Below are positions 32,381-44,377 of a stretch of 64,000 nucleotides of DNA, one piece after another. The first letter of the stretch is position 1; every line of letters starts with the position of its first letter. The position numbers were made by a program, and so were the translations under genes. This stretch comes from Bimastos eiseni. Lineage: Eukaryota; Annelida; Clitellata; Crassiclitellata; Lumbricidae. Where the stretch lies: NCBI GenBank assembly GCA_959347315.1, contig OY365806.1, positions 51,016,068-51,080,067 of the forward strand, in the 5' to 3' direction. The notes under the pieces are model-generated. The model saw only the letters and a list, made by a program, of their open reading frames with translations. It made no database searches and was not told where the DNA came from.

Positions 32381-34596
32381 ACATTGCACCAAAAAGCCAT
32401 ACTTACTAGAGCTTTGTAGCATGTGCTAGTAGTTCTTGTCCTTGTTAGTTTACAATTAGATATGTCATTGCACGTGTTTCTAATAATTTTATTACTTTGG
32501 GCCTATGTTGAAGATCAGCAATTAATACTGATAAATTGACAATATTATGCTGGCCCCCTACTGCTTGGTGACTATCAATGCATCATGACGTAGGCCTAGC
32601 ATTAGCAAATTAGTTTTAAAAGTAGTTAACTACTTACTTGTACGTGGTAGTTAAACTAGTTATAACTACTTTTCATCTAAAGTAGTTAAATAGTAGTCAT
32701 AACTACATATTTTGAAAGTAGTTGGGAAGTAGTTTAAACTACTAATCAAGTAGTTGGTGCCCATCACTGAAAATTGCGCAGTTTGATGTGATGTCACATC
32801 ACTTAATTTATGGACGGCCCCTAAAGATTTACTGACAGCCTATATTAGCGTGGCATGGGTTGACTGCGCACGGCAAAACTAATTCAAAATTCCTTTTAGT
32901 CATTTTTCATTTTCGTTTTGTCTCTAGCCTTTTGTACCGTCTCTCACATATCCACCTTCGCCGTCCTCAGAGGAGTAATTAGGCCTATTGTTTAAGCAAT
33001 AAATTGAAAATTAAGATGACATAAAATGTCAACTAAATGGTAATGTGATGGAACACCCCTTTACTGCAGAGGACGTCATCCTCGCTCTTGGGGTATGGGT
33101 ATTGAGCGAGGTGTCCTCAACAACGACCAGGATGACGACAACACCTAGTTTTGGCGAACGGGTCCGGCTACCGGAGTATGACAGTAGACTTCTTCCGTTA
33201 AACTGATTCTTTATTGCAACTCAAACACCCGACGATCCATCGGTAATAGCTGCAGTTCGAGTTCAGTGTCAGACGATCACAACACGGCTACCGTTCCAGT
33301 CCTGTATTCTGGAATGTTCCACGAAGCTCTGAGGAGACGACTGACGATGACTGCGGCCAACGACTCAAAAGTCGTAAGCGACGACTAAGACCACGCCAGC
33401 GACACACAGTCAATTAACTGACGACCACGACGAGGGCAACGGCCAACACCCCTAGTGTGGCGACGACGAAAGACGTCTGTGACGGGAGAGGCAGGCAGAG
33501 CAGTGGCCAACATTTCTGGCGTGGTGACGACCATAGGCGGAGACTTGGTCGCGGTTTTGGGGGGGTGGGACAGATGAAAAAATTTGATTCGGGGGACAGG
33601 TCGGAAGAAATTTTTATTCCCAATCATGGATGCAACAAAAATAGGCCGCGTCTCGTGCGTCTCCTCATTTCCATTTTACATAACCCCGAACATGTTTTCA
33701 CCAACTCCTACCTCCACTCTGTACCCACGCCAATCACCAATTAAGAGCAAACAATCATGTTCTCCCACCAAAAGACGACTGTAGATTTACCCCAGATCAT
33801 TATACAAAAACATTTACTAGTGTTATTTCTTAATTTATTGTAGCAATTGGCCTACTATTGTTCATTGTCACTCATGCAGGCCTAAGCATTTCTGCGTTAT
33901 TGTCAGACTGTTAGTTCTAAATAAATTAGTAGCTTATTATAATTGCGGTTCGCTTATCGATGCTGGATTATTTCAAAGATTTAAATCTGGGTTAATTACG
34001 ATCCTTGCACGGGAACCCTAAGTAATTATTATTAATAATATTAATTTAATAAAAAACCTTACTGCAGGAGTCGAATTTAACCGTCGGCAGCCACGCAGGG
34101 CGCCCATTACGTTACACATCTCATTTTGAACAAGACAAGTGTATAATGATGGCGTGGCATCCATTCAAAAGGACGAGCGGTGATGAAGAATCTCACCGGA
34201 TCAGACTCTTATTGAAAAATGAGATGGGTCGAGGTTATATTATAGGCGTTTTCATTTACTTTTTTTGCTGTTCAGCTGAGTGTATTTAGTAATGAATAGT
34301 TCAAGGGAGATGATAATTTAGGTTTGATCTTGATTAATAAAATAAAAATAAATCGAAAAGTGAAGGTCAATGCTAATCTCCCATGGCTTGTGTATGCTGT
34401 AGGCCCATGCGTCTCTCCCACTCCAGCCAATCGACCACTACGTACTAAATGACGTTTAGATCTAAGAATGGTTTAGATGGTCAGAACAGCAATACTTGGG
34501 AGCACAGTTGAGCGTAGATCTAGAGAACTGAAATGTGATGAGCATTTTTTATTGATACTAAAAATAGAACTAAGTAAGTACGCCCATATTCACACT

Positions 34597-34680
34597 CACT
34601 GACCAGAGGCAACCCACAAACTAAGACAGGAAGGCACACCACGAACCAGCCTCAGACATCAGAAAGACAACCGCAAGAGA
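34597..34680. repeat. 85-bp direct repeat, left copy
   Basis: CTCACTGACCAGAGGCAAC through AGAAAGACAAC, about 90% equal to 35609-35695. Confidence 0.8.
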
Positions 34681-35608
34681 TGCACTAGCCATGCAATGCA
34701 TAGCGCCGTAACTGGCAAGCCTAGCACATTAAAGTAATAATGATAAAAAACCTTGGCAATTCTAAACTTCGCCAACCATGATGGGTGGGTCTGATTTTGA
34801 GGGACCATGGCATGCAACCAGGAGAGATGCAAGTAAGTTGGCCCGAGCCTATGGCTAAAGTCGTCACTGCCACAATACGCGTACCGTATGCGCGCTATAT
34901 TCACGGTTATTCCGTTGCACATGGAATACAAGTCCAAATGGTTTTACATTTACATTATGCTACAGATAACGCCTACCTCCTCTAATAAGAGATCGTTTGT
35001 TGACTACTATAATAATCTCGCTTCATTTTTCACAAAAAAAAACCAACGCTGCCGCTAAACTGTGTCACTCAAATATTCAAAGACGCTCAATGCAATAAAA
35101 TGAGTAAACTTATGGATGAGGATTTAACCACATAAACTCTTAGGAACAAAGTAAAAAGAGTTGATAGCAGATGAAGCAACGGTGGCCGTGAAGGGCCGCC
35201 TTATTTCATTGTTCGAAGGATAGCCCTACTCCTTAAAAGTCTAATTATAACAATTTCAACCTTCATCATGCAGATTAGGCATAATCAGTTCTGAAAGTTA
35301 TTTCGGTCCGTGTTAATGTAAGCATGTATATAAATATTTTGTCAAGACTTCAATTCAATATCATTATGATTTATCATACCCTCTCTTTCAGCATGTATAT
35401 GATTGCACCGTCGGTTGCTTAGTGCACCATACATCAAGCAAGCATCAACGCTGTGTAACCGATACTAGAGAGCCGAAACACAGCTAGGCACACGTGTACC
35501 AGACACAGCATCGAAACCCAGGCGAGGTCACGACCTCTGAACCTTAAATTGACTTGCAGGTCGGCTTCTTATCTCTTGGTCTGGTGTCTTGCACCTCCCG
35601 ATGATGAG

Positions 35609-35695
35609 ACACTCACTGACCAGAGACAACCCGCAAACTAGGACAGGCAGGCACACCACGAACCAGCCTCAGACATGAGAAAGACAACAGCAAAC
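35609..35695. repeat. 85-bp direct repeat, right copy
   Basis: Second copy, 1.01 kb to the right of the first and in the same orientation. Confidence 0.8.
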
Positions 35696-36199
35696 ACACG
35701 TTCAATCGCCTGAAATTTGGGGGGGGGGATATGGGCTACTCCATCCCCTCACCTCAACTTTTGGGGGACCGTCCCCCGCTGTCCCCTCTAAGTCTCCGCC
35801 CGTGGCGACGACGACGATGGACGACGGTGACGGAAGAGGCAGGCAGGACAGCAGCCAACACCCCTGGTGTGGCGACAACCGACGAGGAACGGTGACGGTA
35901 AACGGTGACGGAGTATGCCAACGACACTGGCGACGACGAGGCTGCCCTCTTTGCTTCTCGGTTGCCCTCCTGACTCTTGACTGGCTGTCTCCTGCGCTCA
36001 CTGCTGACTCGGACGACTGCTCTCGACGACGGTTCCCTCTCTTCTGACGATCACTGCACTCTCACCACTGTTGACTGCTCTTTCGGCTGAACAGCACTCT
36101 CACGGTTACCTCTGCTGACTGCTCTGGACTGACCTGGACTGCTCTCCGCGTGACTCTGACGGTTGATTTGGGCTCCGCTATTTATACATATTTGCCCGG

Positions 36200-36390
36200 G
36201 CCAGACAACTTTTCGACTGGGCCAACCAACTTCGCGCTAACAATTGGGCCAGTCAGCCAATTCCCCCAATTGAGCCAACTGTTGAGCCAACTCTGTTGGG
36301 CCAACTGCCAAACCTGTTGTGCCAACTACGTTCGGTCAATTTCGCTAATTCCCGTTGGGCCAACTATAAATTCCATTGGGCCAACAGCAA
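36200..36390. repeat. Degenerate TTGGGCCAACT tandem repeat
   Basis: About ten imperfect copies of an 11-16 bp unit centred on TTGGGCCAACT. Each unit contains an imperfect palindrome. It directly precedes a LINE fragment. Confidence 0.7.
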
Positions 36391-36700
36391 TGGCCCGCAT
36401 GCTGTATGCGGCCCCGGCCTGGTGGGGGTACGTAGGGCAGCAGGAACATGCCCGGGTACAGTCAGTGATTGACAGATTGATTCGTCAACTATAGTTGACA
36501 GAGGATGTTCCTCCATTCGAACACTTGCTCCGGTTGACCGAAAAGGGTCTAGGCCTATTCAAAGCGGTACTGGAGAACGTGCTCCACCGCTTCCTTCCTT
36601 CCTCGCCTACCTATGTCCACGCCCACGTGACATGACCATGAAATTCCGCAGGCAGGCAATTTAGTGCGGAAATACTTTTTAACGAGAATTTTTACTATTA
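36391..36700 (+). pseudogene. LINE ORF2 C-terminal fragment
   Basis: + strand: RMLYAAPAWWGYV, VQSVIDRLIRQL, a stop, then EDVPPFEHLLRLTEK and HRFLPSSPTYV. These are post-RT motifs of LINE polyproteins (AAPAWWG ... PPF ... LP). No RT core remains. Confidence 0.65.
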
Positions 36701-37311
36701 AGATCAATGTAGGCCTATTGCTTCTTAAATGACGATCTCCTAATCCCCACAACTGCATGAATATTGCAGACTATCTCGAACGAAAATCCTTTTTAACCGT
36801 TTAATTAGAATGCTGTACGTTTAAATGCATTGTACACCGGAGTGCGGATATGCAGTTGCTTCAATAAAGAATATACTGGCTTACTTAATTTCTTCATAGA
36901 AATAATAATAAATCGCAACTGTACATTGCTCTGTAATTTGAACCATGAATACAATAACCTGTCACTAGGTGTCCAGCATCCTTGGACACCATTTAAAGTA
37001 CACGGCGTTACAACGTAATTATTGGTCCTCGCCTGGTCCTTGCGTGATATCCAAACTTCTAAGTTCTAACAGAGTAACGAGAAATTCTATCAGCTTTTGC
37101 AAAATTACTTTATAGTTATATTATTCACGATATGGACCCCGACTATTCTGGAGACGCCCAATCTCGATCGCATGCCATTCACTTTTGTGGATTCGTATCC
37201 GCACTAGTTTTCGGAATATCAAACTTCGCAGAAAGTTCTTTCGGGAATTCGTTTAAAAAAATATATTTTGTAGTTTAATCTTTTTTGTCAATCAATAAGG
37301 TTTAGACCCCG

Positions 37312-37611
37312 ATGAACCGCAGTGCTCTCAACATAGTAAGACATTTTCACCAGTCAATGGGCTGGTGGTGGCTGATTGCATTAACGAGCCCACTTTTATT
37401 GGCCTTTATAACGTGGTATGTCATTCAGAACTGTTATTTGGAAAAACTTTGCTGTGTGGATTTGGAACTAGAAACAGAAAGATGCCGTCTGAGCTGCCAG
37501 CATGGATACTTCAGCCTGGTGGGCATGGAAGAATGTCTACCTTGGCTGAAATGTGCAGACTTTGCAGCCATCAGTCGACATCATATTATTGGTGGTGGTG
37601 CTGTCAAAACG
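37312..37611 (+). CDS. POMK: Protein O-mannose kinase, exon 1
   Basis: POMK phosphorylates the mannose of the core M3 glycan on alpha-dystroglycan in the secretory pathway, a step needed for matriglycan extension and laminin binding. This exon encodes residues 1-100 from the ATG at 37312: a short basic cytosolic tail, a signal anchor (about 18-38, WWWLIALTSPLLLAF), and a luminal Cys-containing segment with CQHGYFSLVGMEECLPWLKC that matches the vertebrate protein. It ends with the glycine-rich GGGAVKT. The donor is ACG|GTTTGC and the exon ends in phase 0. With exon 2 the protein has 343 residues, against 350 in human. No stop or frameshift was seen. The 5' UTR and promoter upstream were not resolved. 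Confidence 0.93.
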
Positions 37612-38270
37612 GTTTGCTACTTTTTTATTTACCTATTTTAGGATTATGATCTGATAAAATACAGCATTGTCTGTCAAAGTGTGTTCTGCAGAGCCCTATT
37701 GTGTATGGTTCTACATTCGAGGTAGCAACAGTATTACACGGCCTACATGCTCTTATTGGGTCATCATTTCTTGCCGTATGCTTAATTCGTACATAAGCTC
37801 ACCACTTCTCTATAGGACGGGCCCAAGGGCAGATGAGGGATGGTTCTGTGAAGAAATTCGATAAGTGTTTTTTTAGCGTGCTGTTATATTATAAATCACA
37901 CAACGAGATAAAGACAATCTTAGTTACATGGAAAATTGTATGTAAAATTTTTTAAATTTCATTTGTATGGATTAAGACTATATAGGGCCCATCCATATAT
38001 AATGTACCACAAAAAATTGTTTTCATGCCTCCTCCTCTGTTACACCAAACATTTTGTGCACCTTCCCCACGTGTACAACTGTACATACAACTAATCTCCT
38101 TTACCTCTTACAAAATTGATTAGCTGAAGTCATTTACAAGACAATTATTTTACCAAACTATTTATTTTTAAACACCATAGTTGCTAGCTCAAATTTGATA
38201 ATTATTAGGAAGAAATAAATACTACCAGTACTAGTGTTAATACGACATATGACTATATGTAACGAGTATT

Positions 38271-38299
38271 GACCTTCATAACGTGGTATGTCATTCAGA
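38271..38299 (+). repeat. Copy of a POMK exon 1 segment inside intron 1
   Basis: 27 of 29 bases equal 37401-37429, including ATAACGTGGTATGTCATTCAG, which in exon 1 encodes part of the membrane anchor (FITWYVIQ). Same orientation, no splice sites around it. Confidence 0.8.
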
Positions 38300-39090
38300 G
38301 CATAGAGTTATAATCAGGCAAATGTGTATGTCATAATTGAAATTTATTTTGCGTATGTACATGTTGTCGAGACCTCTACCTCTCTTCTTCATTTGCATCC
38401 ATAGTCAAGGTCTCCTAAACCCAATCATCCCTCCCTTCATTGCGCCTGTTATATGCCGGTTTGAAAACATACTTGTGGCATGTGCAACATAAAGTCAGAG
38501 AAGTGAAGGAAATTATAAAGAGATATGGTGTAAGTGTGATATATGCAAGTGATATGGACACAGTAATCAAGCAAGCTGTTTTGTTACATTGTTACTATAT
38601 ATATATTGGTCTGTTTCACAGAAGCTATATAAGTTAATTCAGTAATTTTTATTAGCACGAGAAAAACAAACCAAACTTTAATGTCTTTACAACAACACAT
38701 ACGGAATATGTTTCGTACCATATCCAAATTAAGACTTTGAAGCCATAAAATTAAGTGTATTTTACATCTAAACTTAGAATATACTAAACTCAGATGTGAT
38801 GTGAGCAAGTAAGGATATTTTGGTAGACTTATAAAATTACCTGCAGGGATGTTTGTGATGTAAACTGAAGTTTTGCTTTGTATCAATGTAGAAACCATAA
38901 TTTCTCTTTGGACTTAAGCTAGAGGGATCATAACCATCGAAAACTAATGCCAAAACTGTCCAAAGGTAACAGTTGCTATCTTTTCTTGTTTAGGCAAACT
39001 GTCTTGGAACTAAGAGATATGTTTACAAGATGAACGTTTTGAATACAATTCACTGCAGAGATCTTGTGAGACTGTTTCTGCTTTGTTTAG

Positions 39091-39822
39091 GTGTACTTGG
39101 CTGAGTGGCAGGGTCTTGAAGTGGTATTCAATCAACTGGCTGAACCCCTATATAAAGAAGACTTCCAACATGGATTGCAGATGCTGGTCTCATTCAATCC
39201 GCATCCTTATGTCACTCAGCTTGTGGGTCATTGTAAGGACATGTATATCACTGAATATCATAGGCACCAATCAGCTGAGCACCTCAGTGAGTTGCTGCAA
39301 ACTGAGAAGTTACGCCCGCACGACACAGTGGCACGTCGGTTCGCCCTGTGCATAAATTATGTGGAGTTGTTGGTCTTCCTGCATAACAGTTTGCTCGGCA
39401 CACGAGTCATGTGCGACTCCAACGATCTCAATAAAACCCTGAATCAACTCTTGGTGACTGTTGATTTGCGGCTGATCCTTAATGATCTGGATGCACTACC
39501 AGAAGTGATTTTGCCTAATGGAAAAGTGAAATGTGGCCAAAGAGAAATCACTGGTGACTTTGCAGCACCAGAGCAGCAATGGCCATTTGAAAATCGGCCA
39601 TTTGATGATGACGAGTTGCAGCCGTATGATGAAAAATCCGATGTTTGGAAAATTCCAGATATTTGTCGGCATTTTCTAAGAAACCATCCAGACACACAAA
39701 CTCTAGCCTTTCACCTTTTCAAAATTCATCAGAAATGTAAAATCAAAAATCCTGACTTAAGAGCTAGCGCAATGGATGTACTTCTAGAATACAAAGAAAT
39801 CCACAAGAAATTTGGACTGTAA
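39091..39822 (+). CDS. POMK: Protein O-mannose kinase, exon 2 (kinase domain)
   Basis: It follows acceptor TTTGTTTAG, continues in frame as VYLAEWQGLEV and encodes residues 101-343. FQHGLQML, then a catalytic-loop variant GTRVMCDSNDL (Asp209), the metal-binding LNDLDALPEV (Asp232 in place of DFG), FAAPEQQWP and YDEKSDVWKIPDI correspond one to one with vertebrate POMK, whose atypical motifs made it look like a pseudokinase although it is active. Stop at 39820-39822. A candidate polyadenylation signal AATAAA is at 40561. Intron 1 is 1479 bp. Confidence 0.96.
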   Translation: MYLAEWQGLEVVFNQLAEPLYKEDFQHGLQMLVSFNPHPYVTQLVGHCKDMYITEYHRHQSAEHLSELLQTEKLRPHDTVARRFALCINYVELLVFLHNSLLGTRVMCDSNDLNKTLNQLLVTVDLRLILNDLDALPEVILPNGKVKCGQREITGDFAAPEQQWPFENRPFDDDELQPYDEKSDVWKIPDICRHFLRNHPDTQTLAFHLFKIHQKCKIKNPDLRASAMDVLLEYKEIHKKFGL

Positions 39823-40964
39823 TGTGCTTCATTTTACGTCACTAAAGGCTAAGTTAATGACTGGCTTCTCTCCATCGGTTTCTTACTCTTTTAAGGCGTT
39901 TCTTATCCCCAGGGTTTCCTTGCTGAGAGCCTCTGAGTAGTTAAGCTGTGAGGCGTTATATAAATCTAAAGATGCGATATACTTGAAGGTATGACATGGT
40001 AGATGCAGTTGTCAAACCTGGGCGATGAATGCACTTATGCAAAACTTGGCCGAATAATTTCTACACTTGTAGTTACAGGGCAAGTAAATTAAAGAAATCT
40101 GTAAATGGCAGAATTTATGAAAAATGCATGTGTTTCAATCCCTTTGATATTCAGTATTTATGAGAGGTTCTTGAAATGCACTGGATAGTAATACTCCTCA
40201 TTCATGCATACAAATTTAAATGACCTACAGTATTACACATACATACACTGTAAATAAGAAAATGAATGTAGAAACTGCTGTCTGGGATGCTATGTGGAAC
40301 AATGTCCAAGTCAGATACCAGTCAAGAGCATGGTTGTATTTAGTAGCAATTGTTGGATGCTGTGCACTAATGGGATTGAAAAGCACAAATCCGTATCACA
40401 TAAATTATTATTATGTACCTGTGACATGCCAAGCATCTAATTTAGCCATTTCTATAGAGTTCATACGAGGCCTCCTAACAACAATGCGCAATTACGTAAG
40501 GATCGAGGGTGGTTGGGTGTGCTGACCACTGTAGTGCTTATTGATTAGAACTATTCAACCAATAAATTAACACTAAGTTGGTTTTTGATAAACACTCATG
40601 ATATTAAATATTATCTGCCGTTGATGATTAAAACTGGATGACAAGAATGCAATGATTATATAAGAAAATAAAACAAACAATTACATAATAATTAATTTTA
40701 TAAATCAGTTTAACTGGCTGTTGGACATTAAGGTGCATTAAAAAAATTATGAATAGAAAATAAATTGTATGAAATATATCATTATTTTGTGTGCACATAA
40801 TAAAACCAGGGATTAATATATTAGTCCCAAGTACAACTACACTGAATTGTTTGTAGCCTAAATACGTAATGCTGGGGTGGGTGTATGGAAACATAATGAA
40901 GTGTGACAGGGTGAGTGGGTATGTGAAAATGTCATTTTCGGTGTTATGTAATCATGCAATGACC
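39823..40964. other. POMK 3' flank
   Basis: Probably 3' UTR up to about 40580, then intergenic. A LINE/SINE-like tail (GAGGCGTTATATAAATC) occurs near 39950. The open frame at 40220-40525 has no recognised motif. Confidence 0.4.
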
Positions 40965-41800
40965 CAGAGTTGTATGGTCTCGAGACAGTTTCTCGGTCTC
41001 GAGACTGTTTTTTAGTGTCTCGATCTCGGAATCCTGTTGTCTCGGTCTCGAGGTAGTGTCTCGAATGTTTAGAAACTGTCTTGAAGTGAAAGTCTTGTTC
41101 TGTCTTGGACAAGCGGTCTCGATAAGTTTCGCGTTAACCGTCTTAAAATCTTGCGCCAGAAACTGAAACCGGAATCTATGGGAAATGGTAATTCTGGGTA
41201 ACGCATGAGTTACATGATACTGGAATCAATTCAATTTTCTTAAAGTGGAAAAATAATGATAGATGTATAAGTTTTCGGAAATAATGTTCTGAACTTGCGA
41301 AGTTTCCTTTTACGCAAATTGAAGTTATTGACGGACAATAGCTATGGCGTGCCATTTGTCATTGATGTAAAACCACCATAGGTTCATAACCGAAACAATC
41401 GGAACAACTTCGAGTTTCTCAGGATGAGTAAGGGCATGTGCAACTTTTTAATTTCTTTTATTTATTTGTATCGAATTTACTTGCTTAAGATCGTCTAGAA
41501 GATTTCAGATGTGTCTTATGCTATTCAGAAGATAGGCCGACGAAGAGATGTCGAAAAAGATAAAAAGCGGAAATATAAAAACTGTTTTCGGGAATTGGTA
41601 CTATGCACATAATAAGTTTTAACTTGAAATTACAAATGAACATTATTCCCGAAAACTGATACATTAGTATTTCAAGGCCTTTTATATAGGATCACTTGTC
41701 TTTCACCGTCTCATACTGTCTTGAACATAGCGTCTCGGTCTTGGTACGGTGGTACCTCACTGTCTCGGTCTTGAAGTTTCAAGTCTTGCATGCAACACTG
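40965..41800. mobile_element. hAT-type MITE with perfect 8-bp target duplication
   Basis: Both sides carry CAATGACC (40957-40964, 41801-41808). Ends are CAGAGTTGTATGG and, from the right, CAGTGTTGCATGC. The arms are built of repeated GTCTCGGTCTCGAGAC-like units, several of them palindromic. No coding capacity. Confidence 0.9.
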
Positions 41801-41808
41801 CAATGACC

Positions 41809-44150
41809 CCATACAAGGATCAAGTGGCACAGTTTCAACTAATCTAGGTAGGAAATGTACTATTACACACTTGATGTTTGTGCCAGTAATGAAATCCAAA
41901 GCAACAACAGGCATCCAACAACTGAATGACATATCCTTTAGTGAGCTACATGGCTTTACAGCCTAATAATAGTATATTTTTCTATTATTCAATTCAAACT
42001 TATCAACCGCTACTTATCGTTGTAACATTTCCTACCTACCAAATTGAACAGGAGTTGAATTTAACTGTATGGCAATGCACCCATCTGTATTACTGCTCAC
42101 ATTACAAATGCCACCCAGCAAATGGAAGGATTAGAATAGTCAATCTCGTGGGTCTAGTATCAAACCTGGATCCTTCTGATCTGTGTGCCAGCATGTTACC
42201 ACTCAACTGTCTCCAATTCCACCTTCAGGTTCCAGTTCCGCACACCTACTTACCAGTTCCTAGCTCGTAAACTTTATGACTTGATAACTTGAATATGTAT
42301 GATACTTTATGCATTATTTTATGACTTCTGTAGTCTAAGATGCAAAGTTAAGATGACTGGACATATAACTTGGTAATATATAGTGTCTTTAAAAACTTTT
42401 GAAACTAAACAGGCATCGACAGGCAAATTATCCCTAAAATCAAGGGACAAGTATCTATTTCATTACACAAACTCAAACTGCTAATATCAAATCATGCCAA
42501 TTTTCTTTAATCTGAATTCAAAGAAGCAATCTTTTAGCAAGAGCAGTAAAAACTATCTCCATCCACTTTACTGCTGGGATTTTCCGGTTAATCTTGGTGT
42601 ACAGTGCAAATTTAAAACAACTAAAATGAATTTTGAAACACCTGAATACAACAAGTTGACCATTGAACAAATTGGAAGTGTAAATTCTAGGGGGTCAACA
42701 TCTAAGTCTAACCAGTTTACTTTCAACTTCTAAACTAGACATCGACGCATTAGTAACTAAAAAAACTGAACAAAATGTCGTCTGCACATGTCTAGATGCG
42801 TGAAGTAATGCCGATCAATGTATTACACTGAAGGGGACGAGATGATGGGATTCAGAGGATTTTGCGTATGGGTGCGTATGGCGAGGGGATTGTATCAACA
42901 GAATGTGTAATTACTTGAACCAAATTTCTAATTATGACATCCACATTTATTTTGCTTATGTATACCTATGTTATCTGAGATTAAGACAGTATGTTGATGA
43001 AAAGCAGGATTCAGAATGGACGCGATGCATAATATATAGATCAGCCCTAGGCTTAGAGCTAGTAAAGCATATTTATTGCAAGCCTGGCTAAAGGGTCAAA
43101 GATCATGACAACCAAAATGATACTGATGGATGACAAATAATTGCATGTTTTGCATGATGTACAGCATTTTAAACCCCTGTTGCAATGTAAATGGATGCAC
43201 CTGCTGTGCCACTCAACTGGACTGGAACATACCAGATCTGCTCTAGCATTAAGTTTACTTATTCTATTTGAACCAAATAGTTCAAATTGTTTATGATTTT
43301 GAATTTCTGTTATCTATAATACTTAGGTAAAACTGACAACTTTAAATCAGAACTCTGAATGAACTTTCAGTTTGAAGTCACCAAAACGCCCAAAGTGGTC
43401 TTCATGCCTACCACAACTCATCAGTGCATAGGGTACAATTCCTGAACAAAATAACTTCTTTGGTGTTACAGCATTTTATTTACAAGGCATCAAATTTGTG
43501 GAAAACGAAACCAATGACATCTCATTTGAATAAGATGTACACTTGCTACTGCTTCAAGTGCTGACAAAATGTTTAGAACTTAGCAAGTATGTTAACAACT
43601 TGATACCTAACATGTACTTTTAAATAAATGTCATTGTTCTTTACACTGTTTTAAACAACTATAGATACACCTGCACTGCAGTATCTGTACAGTTATCTAA
43701 TGTCAATACCAAATAACAATCAGCATAAAAAACTGAAAACGCATGAATGGCAGGCAAAATCTGGTTTTGTATCAAAGCTTTCGACAAGTAACAAACAAAT
43801 TGCCACTGAAATTCCTTACGCCTGAAAGCACTTTGACTTGATAGCTACTAGTGCTATAAAAATACCTGGCTGATGGTGTAGTTCTAATTGCTTTCTCTAG
43901 TCTCTACAGTTACCCGTCAGACGATGATAAAGATGCACAGCAGTTAACCATTCACGGTTCATTATAAAAAAATCACAGCATCCACAACAACTCCTTTTCA
44001 TCCTGCTGCACACTACAACAATGGCAAAGTGCCACCCAGTTCCTCTGCAAAACAATCACTCTTACAACACACAAGTTTGCATCAAAACAGAAACATGCAT
44101 TATATTTATAGACAAAGTTCTTATAAAAGCATAAAATAATTCTTTTTGAT
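41809..44150. other. Gene-free stretch downstream of AGAP and POMK
   Basis: Convergent intergenic space between the two host genes. No supported coding frame; short frames at 41926-42270 and 42494-42733 lack motifs. Confidence 0.5.
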
Positions 44151-44188
44151 TTATTTCTTTTACATACAATATCCAATGTATGCATATG

Positions 44189-44336
44189 AAATATATATAT
44201 ATATATATATACACACAAAACTACTGCATTAATATACCAAATTATATAACTGTTGCATAGTATGTTGCAGAAATGGCACTTATCACAGGTGCACAATGCA
44301 AGGACTCCCTTCTACCAAAGTGTGTGTGCGTATATC

Positions 44337-44372
<36 letters not shown>
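44189..44372. repeat. AT dinucleotide microsatellites
   Basis: Two (AT)n runs, at 44189-44210 and 44338-44371. Confidence 0.9.

Positions 44373-44377
<5 letters not shown>

Larger units (their letters stand above)
30273..32769. mobile_element. hAT-type element hosting a mariner and an LTR
   Basis: Ends CAATGATGGGCA and, from the right, CAGTGATGGGCACC. Target duplications are AAAATTAC (30265-30272) and AAAATTGC (32770-32777), 7 of 8. The outer 100-150 bp at each end are built of repeated TAGTTATAACTA-type units. A mariner (30324-31707) and a probable solo LTR (31990-32380) interrupt it. Net of both it would be about 0.7 kb, a MITE. Confidence 0.78.
32778..36140. other. Intergenic region with unassigned repeats
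   Basis: No gene seen. 33430-33560 and 35770-35890 share a GAC-rich segment (GGAAGAGGCAGGCAG, GGTGTGGCGACAAC) in the same orientation. A G-run block, GGCGGAGACTT followed by GGGGG, adjoins both but on opposite strands. An 85-bp direct repeat occurs at 34597-34680 and 35609-35695. The types are unknown to me. Confidence 0.45.

Noticed and set aside
40220..40525. 101-residue + strand frame downstream of POMK
   Set aside because: Lies in the probable 3' UTR/intergenic region, no motif, no splice support.
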